Of a stretch of DNA of 37,974 bases, positions 24,631 to 33,287 are shown one piece after another. Positions within the stretch are counted from its first letter, which is position 1; the number at the start of each line of letters is the position of its first letter. The stretch is from positions 1 through 37,974 of the forward strand of contig QCTJ01000017.1 of the NCBI GenBank assembly GCA_003211205.1. The letters run 5' to 3'. Position numbers and translations under genes: made by a program. A model generated the notes under the pieces. It ran no database searches. It was given only the letters and a program-made list of their open reading frames with translations, and was not told where the DNA came from. Source of the stretch: Synechococcus sp. AG-673-F03 (GTDB taxonomy: Bacteria > Cyanobacteriota > Cyanobacteriia > PCC-6307 > Cyanobiaceae).

Positions 24631-26205
24631 TCAGGCCGTCATCAGTTCGCGGGATGTGCTGGGTTCTTCGGGCGGGAGAGATTCCAACTGTTCGCGAATT
24701 TCGCGTTGAACGATCGCGCGGTACTCAAGGAAGTGTTCGTTGTGGGCGAGCACCACCAGGAATTGCTCCAACATGGCTGGATTGCGTCGAGCCATGCTGA
24801 GCATGTAACGCCAGAAGCGACTGCGAGTGTCCCGTTTGATTCCCTGTCTCCAAACCACGATGGATAAAGCTCTGATATCAGTCCATGTGGGCAGTTTTGA
24901 TGTGCCCTTCCAGCGGGGAGTTCCCATCTTCAGGTAATAGGAGTAAACCCGATCCATGTATGCGTTGGGTTCGTAGAGCGCACAGAAGGCATCAACGTAT
25001 TCGTTGGCGATGTCCCGGATGGGGCGGGTGGGTTTGAAATTGAGCAGGTTGGTCTGGTTCACACCCTTGGCGGCGGACTTGTCCTGAATCAGCCGGCCCT
25101 CTTTCTCAAGGCGATGCCAAAGCGCTGTATTCGGAAGGGCCTGCAACATGCCCATCATCGCCGCCGGAATTCCGGTTCTGGTCACGAACTCAACGATGCG
25201 TCGGCCGGCACCATCCTTTTCACCGTCAAAGCCGATGATGAAACCTGCCATCACCCGGATGCCATTTGCGGTGATGCGGTCAACGGCCGCATCCAGAGGG
25301 TTGCGGGTGTTCTGGAGTTTTCGGGAGGTTTCGAGACTCGCCTCGTCTGGAGTTTCGATGCCGAGAAACACACTCTCAAAACGCGCTTCGTGCATCATGC
25401 GCATCATCTCTTCGTCGTCGGCGAGGTCCACTGAGGCCTCAGTCGCGAAGCTGAAGGGATAGCCGCGCTCTTCCTGAAACTGTCTGATCTCGGGGAGTAG
25501 CTGCTTGGCGTTGCGCTTGTTGCCGATGAAATTGTCATCGACCAGGAAGATCGATCGCCTCCAGCCGAGGTCATGCAGGTACTGGAGCTCCGCGATCAGC
25601 TGTTCCGGTTTTTTCGTGCGTGGCTTGCGTCCGTAGAGAACGATGATGTCGCAGAACTCACAATTGAACGGGCAGCCCCTCGAGAACTGAACGCTCATCG
25701 AGTCGTAGGCCTCGAGCTGCAGCAGATCAAAGCGGGGGATGGGAGTGGAGGTCACATCAGGCTTCTCACCTTCAGCACTGAAACGTCCACCGTTGTCACC
25801 TCGCTGGATCGCTTCGATGAACATCGGCAGGGTGATTTCCCCCTCATCGAGCACTTTGAAGTCGGCCTGATCGATTTCAGGCGCGTCCGGAGTGGAACTG
25901 GCGTAGGGTCCTCCAACGGCAACTGGAATTCCACGGCGCTTGGCCCCGGCGATCTGAATCTGCATGTCGTCCTTTTGGACGATCATTCCCGAGATCACCA
26001 CAAGTTCTGCCCAGTTCCATTCGTCGTCAGTGACCTCCCGAACGTTGCGGTCCACCAACTTCATGTCCCATTCCTGGGGAAGCAGGGCCGCTACGGTCAC
26101 CAACCCCAGCGGGGGAAGCAACACCTTGCGATTCACCAGTTCCAGAATCTTCTCGTAACTCCAGAAGGTCTTCGGAAAGAGGGGATAGATAAAGAGGGTG
26201 CGCAT
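24631..26205 (-). CDS. B12-binding radical SAM protein (DUF4070-type C-terminus)
   Basis: The 524-residue protein has an N-terminal cobalamin-binding Rossmann-like domain (residues about 1-140, PPLGLVTVAALLPQEWDMKL, VAVGGPYAS). A radical SAM domain follows with the [4Fe-4S] motif Cys178-x3-Cys182-x2-Cys185 (SRGCPFNCEFCDI). The C-terminal region (from about 380, with NFKPTRP and YYLKMGTP) fits DUF4070. Such proteins include methylases and ring-forming enzymes that work on unactivated carbons. The His of the usual cobalamin motif DxHxxG is not evident, so B12 would bind base-off. No biosynthetic cluster surrounds it, so the substrate cannot be inferred. ATG 26205 is clear. Confidence 0.87.
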   Translation of the reverse strand: MRTLFIYPLFPKTFWSYEKILELVNRKVLLPPLGLVTVAALLPQEWDMKLVDRNVREVTDDEWNWAELVVISGMIVQKDDMQIQIAGAKRRGIPVAVGGPYASSTPDAPEIDQADFKVLDEGEITLPMFIEAIQRGDNGGRFSAEGEKPDVTSTPIPRFDLLQLEAYDSMSVQFSRGCPFNCEFCDIIVLYGRKPRTKKPEQLIAELQYLHDLGWRRSIFLVDDNFIGNKRNAKQLLPEIRQFQEERGYPFSFATEASVDLADDEEMMRMMHEARFESVFLGIETPDEASLETSRKLQNTRNPLDAAVDRITANGIRVMAGFIIGFDGEKDGAGRRIVEFVTRTGIPAAMMGMLQALPNTALWHRLEKEGRLIQDKSAAKGVNQTNLLNFKPTRPIRDIANEYVDAFCALYEPNAYMDRVYSYYLKMGTPRWKGTSKLPTWTDIRALSIVVWRQGIKRDTRSRFWRYMLSMARRNPAMLEQFLVVLAHNEHFLEYRAIVQREIREQLESLPPEEPSTSRELMTA

Positions 26206-26334
26206 GATCCGTGGCGAGGAAGTGGGTCTCTCTGTGACGTGCGGTCGACCCTGCTGACAGAACCTTCCGTTTCTATTTGGTTTCGTTGTGCAGAAGCTTA
26301 AGGGGGATTGTCTGATTCCAGGCCTGATGTCTGA

Positions 26335-26340
26335 TGTAAT
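26335..26340 (+). promoter_or_regulatory. Possible -10 element for petL
   Basis: TGTAAT matches the TATAAT consensus at five of six positions and lies 23 bp before the petL ATG, giving a leader of about 17 nt. There is no good -35 at standard spacing (TTGTCT at 26308 is too far), so this is a weak call. Confidence 0.3.
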
Positions 26341-26363
26341 GGGACTTGCAATCTTTGACAGGC

Positions 26364-26456
26364 ATGGGCGTCCTCATCTACGTGGGTTTGGTCGGAGCCG
26401 GACTGGCAACTGCTGTGACGATCAGTTTTGTTTTGCGCCGGATCAAACTGATCTGA
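26364..26456 (+). CDS. petL: Cytochrome b6-f complex subunit PetL
   Basis: Thirty codons from ATG encode MGVLIYVGLVGAGLATAVTI followed by [10 protein letters not shown]: a single hydrophobic helix ending in the RxIKLI pattern typical of PetL. PetL is a one-span peripheral subunit stabilising the dimeric cytochrome b6f complex in thylakoids. Its size (about 30 residues), lack of signal peptide and C-terminal basic-Ile-Lys-Leu-Ile fit. It is too small for most ORF cut-offs. Its last 14 bp overlap the 3' end of the convergent MFS gene. Confusion with another one-helix photosystem subunit is possible but less likely. Confidence 0.78.
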   Translation: MGVLIYVGLVGAGLATAVTISFVLRRIKLI

Positions 26457-27669
26457 CTTCAGTCAGCACAGAGCCGCCGCGGCGCCAGATCTCAAGCAGC
26501 GCCAGAACAATGCCAAGAGTGCCGCTGATGGCGAAGGTCGCCTGAAGACCAAAACTGACGGTGAGTTGCGCCGCGATCAGACCACTGAGTCCACCGCCAC
26601 CCAGAAAGGCAATTTGACCAAGACCCGCCATACGCCCGCGCAGGATCTGGGTCGAACCCACCTGGGTCATTAGGTTGCTGCTGCTCAGAAGCCCTGCGGT
26701 ACCTGCCCCGATTAAGAGAGTCATGGCAAGCAAGAAGGGCACATCACCTCCAACGGCCATCCCCAGCTGAGCCACGGCGGTGACTAAGGCAAACCCAGCC
26801 AGGGTCAGAGAGGGTCTTTGGCAGAAACGATGACTGTTGCGTTGCAGCAGCAGTCCACCAGCAATGCTTCCCAGGGCCAGAACGCTGGTGAAAGCCGCAA
26901 GATCCATCGGTGCATTCCCTAGCTCGCGAGCCGCGATCAAGGGCCCAAGTCCAGGGTGAAAGAACCCCACCACACACATCAAGCCGGTGAACATCAGCAC
27001 GTGCCTCAGGGTGCTGCCGCATTCCCGCCAGGCCACCCGTAATGACGCCGTTTTCCCAGGAGCACTGCGCTCCTCCAGTTCCGTTTTCGGATTCAGCAGC
27101 CAGATCACACTGGCGATCGGGAACAGATACGTGGCTGCATCCAGAGTGAGCGCCGTGGCCGGACCCGTCAGAGTGATCAGTAGGCCCCCCAGAAGCGGGC
27201 CCACCAGCTTGCCGACGTTGAAGACCACCGAGAAGCTCGTCAGGAAGGGTGCCAGCTCGGAGTTGTCGTCCACCAGCAGAGCGCAGTATTTATTGCGAGC
27301 CGTGAGTTCATAGGCACCGGCAATGCCCACCAGCAAGGTGCTGGCCAGCAGCATCAAGACCTGTGCTTTTCCGTCGAAGATCGGGATGGAAAGCGCTCCC
27401 AGCAGGCTTGCGCATAGCAGTGCCCACTGTGCCTGGATTAACACCCGCTCACAGCCAACACGATCGGTGCGCACGCCTGCCGGGCCGCTTACCAAAATTG
27501 TGGGAAGGGAGAGTGCGGCAAAATTTAGCGCCAGCACCATGGGTGCTTTGGTTTCATCCATCAGGATCCAGCCTTTAGCCGTAATCCCTGCGAAGGAACC
27601 GGCAGTGCTCAAGCCGGATGCGATCAGGAAGATAATGCGTTGGCGTGCATGTGATGAAGGGTGGCTCAA
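26443..27669 (-). CDS. MFS transporter, EntS/MFS_3-like exporter
   Basis: The 408-residue protein has 10-12 hydrophobic segments and the MFS pattern of the EntS-type group. The signs are [17 protein letters not shown] as the loop 2-3 motif A-like site, [13 protein letters not shown], and [18 protein letters not shown] with Gly-rich motif C-like spacing. Members export siderophores, drugs or other small molecules; substrate is unknown. The start is TTG 27669, whose bases overlap the rimO stop (TTGA), so translation is probably coupled to rimO. No ATG occurs before the first helix. The 3' end overlaps petL by 14 bp. Confidence 0.88.
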   Translation of the reverse strand: MSHPSSHARQRIIFLIASGLSTAGSFAGITAKGWILMDETKAPMVLALNFAALSLPTILVSGPAGVRTDRVGCERVLIQAQWALLCASLLGALSIPIFDGKAQVLMLLASTLLVGIAGAYELTARNKYCALLVDDNSELAPFLTSFSVVFNVGKLVGPLLGGLLITLTGPATALTLDAATYLFPIASVIWLLNPKTELEERSAPGKTASLRVAWRECGSTLRHVLMFTGLMCVVGFFHPGLGPLIAARELGNAPMDLAAFTSVLALGSIAGGLLLQRNSHRFCQRPSLTLAGFALVTAVAQLGMAVGGDVPFLLAMTLLIGAGTAGLLSSSNLMTQVGSTQILRGRMAGLGQIAFLGGGGLSGLIAAQLTVSFGLQATFAISGTLGIVLALLEIWRRGGSVLTEVRSV

Positions 27670-29066
27670 TGGCTGCTGCGAGCTGAGGCCACCATGTCGC
27701 TTGCCCCCACGATCTCCCCGCTCAGGTCATAGATGTCGGCTCCGTTGATTCGTACTGGAACCATGGTTCCAGGTTGTGCTTGCAAGCCGTCCGCACGGGG
27801 CTGAACCTGCACTTCGCCATCCACCTCAGGTGCGAAGCGAGCGCAGCGTCCGATCATGGATCCTGTGGTCGGGTTGTGCTGCTCGATCAGTACATCCACG
27901 GTGCGTCCCACCCAGCGGGTATTGGCTTCGGCTGAGATCGGTTGTTGCAGGGTCATCAGCCGATCTTTCCTGGCGGTGGCAATCTCGGCTGGTACGGGAT
28001 TCGGAAGCTTGGCCGCAGCGGTCCCTTCCTCCGCTGAATAGGTGAACACCCCAACGTGATCGAATCGCTGGCTTTCAAGGAACCCAGCTAGGTGGTCAAA
28101 TTGCTCCTCTGTTTCACCGGGAAAGCCCACGATCAGCGTGGTGCGCATCACAGCATCCGGCAGCTGCTCCCGCAACTGACTCATCAATCGTTCGTTGACA
28201 TCCGCTTGCCAGGGACGGTTCATGGCTCTCAGCACTTTGGGATGGCTGTGCTGGAGAGGCAGATCGAGATAGGGAAGAACGTTGGGGACATCCCTGTAAG
28301 CAGAGATCACTTCAGGATTCAGGCCTGTGGGGTAGGCGTAATGAACCCGAATCCAGGGAATTTCCACTTCGCCAAGGGCCCTGAGCAGGTCCGCAAGCCG
28401 AGGACGTCCGTAGATGTCCAGCCCGTAGTTGGTGGTGATCTGGCTGATCAGAATCAGTTCCTGAACGCCCTGTTCCGCCAGTTGATGTGCTTCTGCAACG
28501 ATTGATTCGATCGTTCTTGAACGCTGATTGCCGCGTAGATGCGGAATGATGCAAAACGCGCAGCGGTAGTCGCAACCTTCGGCCACTTTGAGATAGGCAA
28601 CCGCTTCGCCAGTGGTGCGATACCTGGGCAGTGTTTCATCGCCGACGAACGTCGGGTTTTTGCTGACTCGATTGACGCGTTCTCCAGCTTCGACCCGCTC
28701 AAGCACTTCTACGATGTGCTGATAATCGCCAGTGCCCACAATGGCTTTGGCTTCCGGCAGGGACTCGAGCAGCTCTTCCTGAAAATGTTGTGCCAGGCAG
28801 CCGGCGATGATCAGTTCCTTGCCTTGCTCAGCGAGTCCCACCAGTGTGCGGACCGATTCTTCCCGGGCTTCCTGGATGAAGCTGCAGGTGTTGACCACCA
28901 CCACGTTGGCGTCACTTTCGTCACTGCTGACGCCATAGCCCGCTTGCGTCAGCAGGCCGAGCATGTGTTCCGTATCAACCCGGTTCTTTTCGCATCCCAA
29001 ATGGGCGAAAGCCACGGTCGGGCGCGTGCTGACCATGTCGAGTCCGGGAGCTTGGTCCGGTGACAT
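27666..29066 (-). CDS. rimO: Ribosomal protein uS12 methylthiotransferase
   Basis: The 466-residue protein adds a methylthio group to the conserved aspartate of ribosomal protein S12. The order is MTTase N-terminal domain ([20 protein letters not shown], with cysteines also in [11 protein letters not shown] and IIAGCLAQ), radical SAM domain ([20 protein letters not shown], the CxxxCxxC site) and C-terminal TRAM domain. The HLGCEKN start separates RimO from MiaB. ATG 29066 is chosen; GTG 29072 and ATG 29036 are alternatives. It is divergent from the VKOR fusion gene, with 75 bp between, and coupled to the MFS gene downstream. Confidence 0.94.
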   Translation of the reverse strand: MSPDQAPGLDMVSTRPTVAFAHLGCEKNRVDTEHMLGLLTQAGYGVSSDESDANVVVVNTCSFIQEAREESVRTLVGLAEQGKELIIAGCLAQHFQEELLESLPEAKAIVGTGDYQHIVEVLERVEAGERVNRVSKNPTFVGDETLPRYRTTGEAVAYLKVAEGCDYRCAFCIIPHLRGNQRSRTIESIVAEAHQLAEQGVQELILISQITTNYGLDIYGRPRLADLLRALGEVEIPWIRVHYAYPTGLNPEVISAYRDVPNVLPYLDLPLQHSHPKVLRAMNRPWQADVNERLMSQLREQLPDAVMRTTLIVGFPGETEEQFDHLAGFLESQRFDHVGVFTYSAEEGTAAAKLPNPVPAEIATARKDRLMTLQQPISAEANTRWVGRTVDVLIEQHNPTTGSMIGRCARFAPEVDGEVQVQPRADGLQAQPGTMVPVRINGADIYDLSGEIVGASDMVASARSSH

Positions 29067-29141
29067 GGGCACGACGCGTCAACTTTCACCATAAATCTCG
29101 TGCTGATTGCTGCCACAATTTCAGTAATAATTTCCGTGCGC

Positions 29142-30083
29142 ATGGGCACCACCCGACTCACCAGCCGACGTCGTCAGGATCAGGGCTTCAAATGGGCACG
29201 CATCAGCATGGCGGTGCTGGCAACCGTCGGGTTAATCGATACCACTTCGATCACCCTCAAGCGTTGGGGGATGCTCGGTGACCTCACCTGCCCGATGGGG
29301 GGAGATGGGTGCGACACAGTCCTGAACAGCCCCTGGGGGACCCTTGTTCAGACGGATGGCTTCAGCATCCCTTTGTCCTTTGCCGGTCTGCTTGCTTACC
29401 TCGCTGTTCTGGTGATGGCTCTTGTGCCGTTGCTGCCGGGGTTGATGGAGAACCGCAGTGATCTGTCCCGGCGCACCTGGTGGGGACTATTCACTGTTTC
29501 CCTGGCAATGGCTGTCTTCAGCTTGGTTCTGCTGGGCTTGATGGTCTTCAAGATTCAGGCCTTCTGTTTCTTCTGTGTGCTTTCAGCGACGTTGTCGATT
29601 CTGTTGCTGATCCTTTCCGTGATCGGCGGTGGATGGGACGACCCCTCTCAGCTGTTCTTTCGCGGCATTCTCCTGGCTTTGGCAGTGTTGCTCGGCAGCC
29701 TGATCTGGGCCTCGGTTCTTGACCCTGAACGGCCCGAAGCTGCCGTGACCGGTCCAGGTGCACCTCCGCTTGTGACGACCGAAAGCACTCCTACCAAGGT
29801 CGCGCTGGCTGAACATCTCACCGCCATGGGAGCTGTCATGTACAGCGCCTACTGGTGTCCTCACTGTCATGAGCAAAAGGAGGACTTCGGTTCAGAAGCT
29901 GCCAACAAACTCACCGTCGTTGAATGTGCTGAGGATGGTCAGAACAGTCAACGCGCTCTCTGCCAGAGCAAGAAGATCGAAGGTTTCCCCACCTGGGAGA
30001 TCAATGGAAAGCTTGATTCAGGTGTCAAAGATCTGAAGACCCTTGCAGGTTTGTCCGGCTTCAAGGGAGACACCAACTTCTGA
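29142..30083 (+). CDS. Vitamin K epoxide reductase-thioredoxin fusion
   Basis: The 313-residue protein has an N-terminal VKOR domain with five hydrophobic segments and a C-terminal periplasmic/lumenal thioredoxin-like domain. Redox cysteines visible are C50/C57 (loop pair), C142/C145 (FCFFC, quinone-linked CxxC), C239/C242 (YWCPHC, thioredoxin CxxC), and a further pair C262/C274. Known cyanobacterial VKOR fusions make disulfides in exported and lumenal proteins, with electrons passed to quinone, and affect PSII assembly in relatives. ATG 29142 is preferred to the longer frame from 29100. It ends 57 bp before convergent nadB. Confidence 0.93.
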   Translation: MGTTRLTSRRRQDQGFKWARISMAVLATVGLIDTTSITLKRWGMLGDLTCPMGGDGCDTVLNSPWGTLVQTDGFSIPLSFAGLLAYLAVLVMALVPLLPGLMENRSDLSRRTWWGLFTVSLAMAVFSLVLLGLMVFKIQAFCFFCVLSATLSILLLILSVIGGGWDDPSQLFFRGILLALAVLLGSLIWASVLDPERPEAAVTGPGAPPLVTTESTPTKVALAEHLTAMGAVMYSAYWCPHCHEQKEDFGSEAANKLTVVECAEDGQNSQRALCQSKKIEGFPTWEINGKLDSGVKDLKTLAGLSGFKGDTNF

Positions 30084-30140
30084 ACGCCCTTCCACCTCTG
30101 AACAGCCCACTGCCTGCCCATTGTCTGCCGCGCCTGTTGG

Positions 30141-31826
30141 TTATTCAGTGACGCTGCGGGTCTGGATCCCTTCTCTTCTCACCTGTCGACTGTGTCGGCG
30201 CCACTGGGGAAGGGAGCAGGGGGCATCACTGCGGAAATGTCCTCCCCGACTTTCGGTTCTAAACAGACAGGCTTCCAGAAGCAGGGCAGTGGTGCGCTGG
30301 CGATGGATGAGATCGAGCAGCAGGTTCAGTTCCTGGCGACTGGGCTCCTCCAGTTCCAGTAATTGCTGATGGGACTGGCGGTTAACGATGCACAGCAGCT
30401 CTTCCCGCTCCAGCGGACTCATGGCACTCCTGGTCAGCTGCAGCAATAACTGCATCCCCGCTCTGGAGCGATTGACTCCTGCCACATCCCAGCACTGTTC
30501 ACTCAGCTGATCGATGCTGCGCGTGAGCTCGCCGATGCTGGTGTTGCTGCGGGCATGGATCTCACTGGTGCTGATGGTGTCTCCCCGGTTCCTCCAGTGC
30601 TCTTTTTCATCCTCTGAAACAGCTGGCAGGTCGATCGCTCCCAGTTGGCGAGCAAAGACCAGGCATTCCATCAGTGAGTTGCTCGCCAGACGATTGGCAC
30701 CATGCAGCCCGGTGCAGGCCGCCTCCCCGACTGCGTAAAGGCCTGGCAGTGATGTCGCGGCATTGAGGCCCGTTGCCACACCTCCCATCCAGTAGTGGGC
30801 TGCAGGCGCCACGGGGATTGGTTGTTCAAGAGGATTGAGCTTGTGGTTGCGGCACCGCTCAAGAATTGTGGGGAAGCGGCGCTCAGCCTGGGCGCGGGGA
30901 ATCCCTGAAAGGTCCAGGCCGATGTGATCGATGCCCTGGAGGCGCATGCTTTTCAAGAGTGCACGGCTCACCTGATCTCTTGGTGCGAGATCAGCCCCTG
31001 GCAGGTCAATGACCGGACTGTTTCCAGCGGCGTCCACGAGTCGTCCTCCCTCCCCACGCACCGCCTCGGAGATCAGAAAACAGGGAGCTCCGGGAAGCTT
31101 CAGAGCCGTGGGATGAAATTGAACAAACTCAAGATCTTCAACCGCGGCCCCTGCAGTCCAGGCCAGGGCGATGCCCTCTCCTGCGGCTTGAGCTGGATTA
31201 GTGGTGTTGGTGTAGAGGTGCCCTCCGCCTCCAGTAGCGAGGACCACGGCTCTCGATCGAATCCATTGCAGCCTGAACCCATCCAGAACCTGGACGCCGC
31301 AGCAGCGCCCGTTCTCCACCCAGAGCTGGCTGACGCGAACACCCCGCCGATGCAGCAACCCAGGCCTTTGCTCGGCATGCTGCCGAAGCACATCGACCAG
31401 AGCATGGCCGGTTCGGTCCTGGACATGCAGCACGCGGTGATGACTGTGCGCAGCCTCGAGGGTTGTGGCCAGGCTCCCGTCGCTGTTCCGATCGAAATCC
31501 ATCCCCAGCTCGAGCAGCCTGTCGACACAGTGCGGTGCCTGTTCAACGAGCAGACGAACAGCATCGCCGTCGCAAAGACCTGCGCCGGCTTCGATGGTGT
31601 CTGTCGCATGGCTGCCGCTGTGATCATCGCGACGTGTCACGGATGCGATCCCGCCCTGGGCCCATCGGCTCGATGAGCGACGGCTGGTGTTGCGGTTGAC
31701 CAGCAGCACTCGCAGCCCTTCTGGCAGTTCAAGGCAGGTCATCAGGCCTGCGGCTCCAGCACCAACCACCACCACGTCCCAGGGACCTGAGGGAATGGGT
31801 TCGCTGCCAGTGCCCGAGGGTTTCAT
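30141..31826 (-). CDS. nadB: L-aspartate oxidase
   Basis: The 561-residue flavoprotein oxidises L-aspartate to iminoaspartate for NAD synthesis with NadA. The FAD-binding site DVVVVGAGAAGLMTCLEL is near the N-terminus. The family blocks SSRWAQGGIAS, VLATGGGGHLYTNTTNP, EFVQFHPTAL, EAVRGEGGRLVD, APAAHYWMGGV and GLHGANRLASNSLMECLVF are all present. The conserved Arg of the succinate-dehydrogenase-like active site is in RDQVSRAL. ATG 31826 is chosen, since the longer frame from 31880 runs through a terminator hairpin. That terminator lies only about 10 bp upstream, so the promoter arrangement is unusual. Confidence 0.95.
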   Translation of the reverse strand: MKPSGTGSEPIPSGPWDVVVVGAGAAGLMTCLELPEGLRVLLVNRNTSRRSSSRWAQGGIASVTRRDDHSGSHATDTIEAGAGLCDGDAVRLLVEQAPHCVDRLLELGMDFDRNSDGSLATTLEAAHSHHRVLHVQDRTGHALVDVLRQHAEQRPGLLHRRGVRVSQLWVENGRCCGVQVLDGFRLQWIRSRAVVLATGGGGHLYTNTTNPAQAAGEGIALAWTAGAAVEDLEFVQFHPTALKLPGAPCFLISEAVRGEGGRLVDAAGNSPVIDLPGADLAPRDQVSRALLKSMRLQGIDHIGLDLSGIPRAQAERRFPTILERCRNHKLNPLEQPIPVAPAAHYWMGGVATGLNAATSLPGLYAVGEAACTGLHGANRLASNSLMECLVFARQLGAIDLPAVSEDEKEHWRNRGDTISTSEIHARSNTSIGELTRSIDQLSEQCWDVAGVNRSRAGMQLLLQLTRSAMSPLEREELLCIVNRQSHQQLLELEEPSRQELNLLLDLIHRQRTTALLLEACLFRTESRGGHFRSDAPCSLPQWRRHSRQVRREGIQTRSVTE

Positions 31827-31835
31827 GTCAGCACC

Positions 31836-31863
31836 AAAAAACCGCCGGGTTGTCCGGCGGTTT
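31836..31863 (-). terminator. Rho-independent terminator for psbU, just before nadB
   Basis: Read on the minus strand, a perfect 10-bp stem (AAACCGCCGG, loop ACAAC, CCGGCGGTTT) is followed by TTTTTT. It starts 55 bp after the psbU stop and ends about 10 bp before the nadB ATG. Confidence 0.9.
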
Positions 31864-31917
31864 GACCGCAATCTGAGCAATCCAATCAGTGGCGATCGGC
31901 GTTTTCAGTGAGCTGCC

Positions 31918-32295
31918 TCAGCGGTACTGGCCATCATTGATCCGATCGAAACCCTCGTTGAGAGCAATTGATGGTTCTGTCACCGTGAAATTGTCGCGAT
32001 ACTTCTCAAACAGCTCTTTCTGCCGATCGGTGAGATCCAGCGAAAGAACGTCATTCACACTCTCATAAGGGCCACCCAGCACGATCTTGCCGGCGAGGGT
32101 GGGATACATGCCAGGAAACTGCTGGAAACGACGAACGGAGGAATTGTTGAGATCCACCTTTTCGCCACGCTCGGCGATCTTGTCGTCAGCCACGTTGCGG
32201 CGGTCAGCAGCCTGAACGCTCGCTGGTAGCAGCAGGCCCATTAGCAGGCCTGCCATCACAAGAATGCCAGTCAGCCAGGACAGCAGACGCTTCAT
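31918..32295 (-). CDS. psbU: Photosystem II 12 kDa extrinsic protein PsbU
   Basis: The 125-residue precursor has a hydrophobic signal peptide with Ala-x-Ala cleavage (SVQA/AD, about residues 28-30) for lumen export. The mature part has the PsbU blocks KIAERGEKVDLNNSSVRRFQ, FPGMYPTLAGKIVLGGPYES and LTDRQKELFEKYRDNFTVTE. PsbU binds the lumenal face of PSII near CP43/PsbV and stabilises the oxygen-evolving Mn cluster. ATG 32295 is clear. It is monocistronic: 117 bp of upstream DNA and a strong terminator at 31836-31863. Confidence 0.96.
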   Translation of the reverse strand: MKRLLSWLTGILVMAGLLMGLLLPASVQAADRRNVADDKIAERGEKVDLNNSSVRRFQQFPGMYPTLAGKIVLGGPYESVNDVLSLDLTDRQKELFEKYRDNFTVTEPSIALNEGFDRINDGQYR

Positions 32296-32412
32296 GGAAC
32301 TCTCCGTCTAGAAGATCGGAACGGGATGATTACCGGCATTGCCGGCTTGCAAACCTTACAAGTGCCATTGCCGGGATTTGTTGCAAGGGGTCGCAGTTTT
32401 TTGCAGTTCGTT

Positions 32413-33186
32413 TCAGACCAGACCGCTGAGTTCTGGCGCGAGCAGAGACAGCGACAGAAACAATCCGTCAATCAGAAGGGTTGTGAACAAAACGGCCGCC
32501 GCCACTGCCCAGGCTCTGTCTGTCGCTACCGACAGACTGCTGCGATATCTGCAGTACTGAACAAGTTGAAAAATAATGATTCCTGCAGCGCTCACCGTCA
32601 CCAACGAACTTGGTCTCAGCACGAGGGTTGCAGCGTCCTGGAGGAGAACGGTGGCTTCTGCAGGGGATGCTGCAATCACCGCAGGCCAGAGGGTCATCAC
32701 ACCGGTAAATGCCATGGCCAGATCCGTGAAGGCTGTGCCTAGCAGCGATGCAAGATAAAAGGCACATCCAAGACGCCATCGCGTTTGCAGGCCAGTGATC
32801 GCCAGAGGGAAGGCAAACGCTTCCACAGGGAGATGCAGCAGGGGGTGGCTCGCGAGCCATCCCCAGAAAAGGCTGCCAGCCAGCCAGCTGCCACTGAAGC
32901 CAACCAGCAGAGCGCCGAAGTCCCTCCAACGACTAGGCGCGATCGAATGGGTGATCACGCCTACTGAAAGGAGCACAAAACCGAACAGGCAGGAACTGAA
33001 GGGCTGTTCGCGCACCCAGGGAGCCTGCACAAATACAGGCAGCACCACAAGCATGGATGCCCAGAAGGGCAATCCAGCTTTTCTTAGAGCGATCGGCTGG
33101 ACCGGCTCAGAGAGGGCTTGGTTGCGTATCAGCCCACTGAACAACGATCTACCCCCGTTGGAATGTGAAGAAAGGAATGTGACCAT
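32413..33186 (-). CDS. DUF3120 multi-pass membrane protein
   Basis: The 257-residue protein has about seven hydrophobic segments and no known enzyme motif. It fits the cyanobacterial DUF3120 family; the middle reads LAGSLFWGWLASHPLLHLPV, and HLPVEAFAFPLA follows. The function is unknown, but conservation and a polytopic membrane layout suggest a transport or membrane-maintenance role. In-frame ATGs occur at 33234, 33204 and 33186; the last is chosen because it leaves space for the divergent uppP promoter. psbU lies downstream on the same strand across a 117-bp gap. Confidence 0.8.
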   Translation of the reverse strand: MVTFLSSHSNGGRSLFSGLIRNQALSEPVQPIALRKAGLPFWASMLVVLPVFVQAPWVREQPFSSCLFGFVLLSVGVITHSIAPSRWRDFGALLVGFSGSWLAGSLFWGWLASHPLLHLPVEAFAFPLAITGLQTRWRLGCAFYLASLLGTAFTDLAMAFTGVMTLWPAVIAASPAEATVLLQDAATLVLRPSSLVTVSAAGIIIFQLVQYCRYRSSLSVATDRAWAVAAAVLFTTLLIDGLFLSLSLLAPELSGLV

Positions 33187-33287
33187 AGAAGATTTGCGCC
33201 TCATTGAGCGTTTTTGTGAGGCGTCTGATGTCATCGGACGTTGGGCCTGGCGATAGCGTCCTCGAACTTGTGTTCAGGACGTCAGAG

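Noticed and set aside
24621-24634. CTGAA/TTCAG inverted repeat between convergent genes as a bidirectional terminator
   Set aside because: The stem is 5 bp with no T-run on either side, which is too weak to call.
26288-26545. 85-codon plus-strand ORF over petL
   Set aside because: It is a different frame of petL and of the antisense MFS end, with no plausible protein pattern.
32331-32343. CCGGC/GCCGG inverted repeat upstream of psbU
   Set aside because: The stem is short and lacks a T-run; it could be part of the psbU leader, but nothing supports a specific role.
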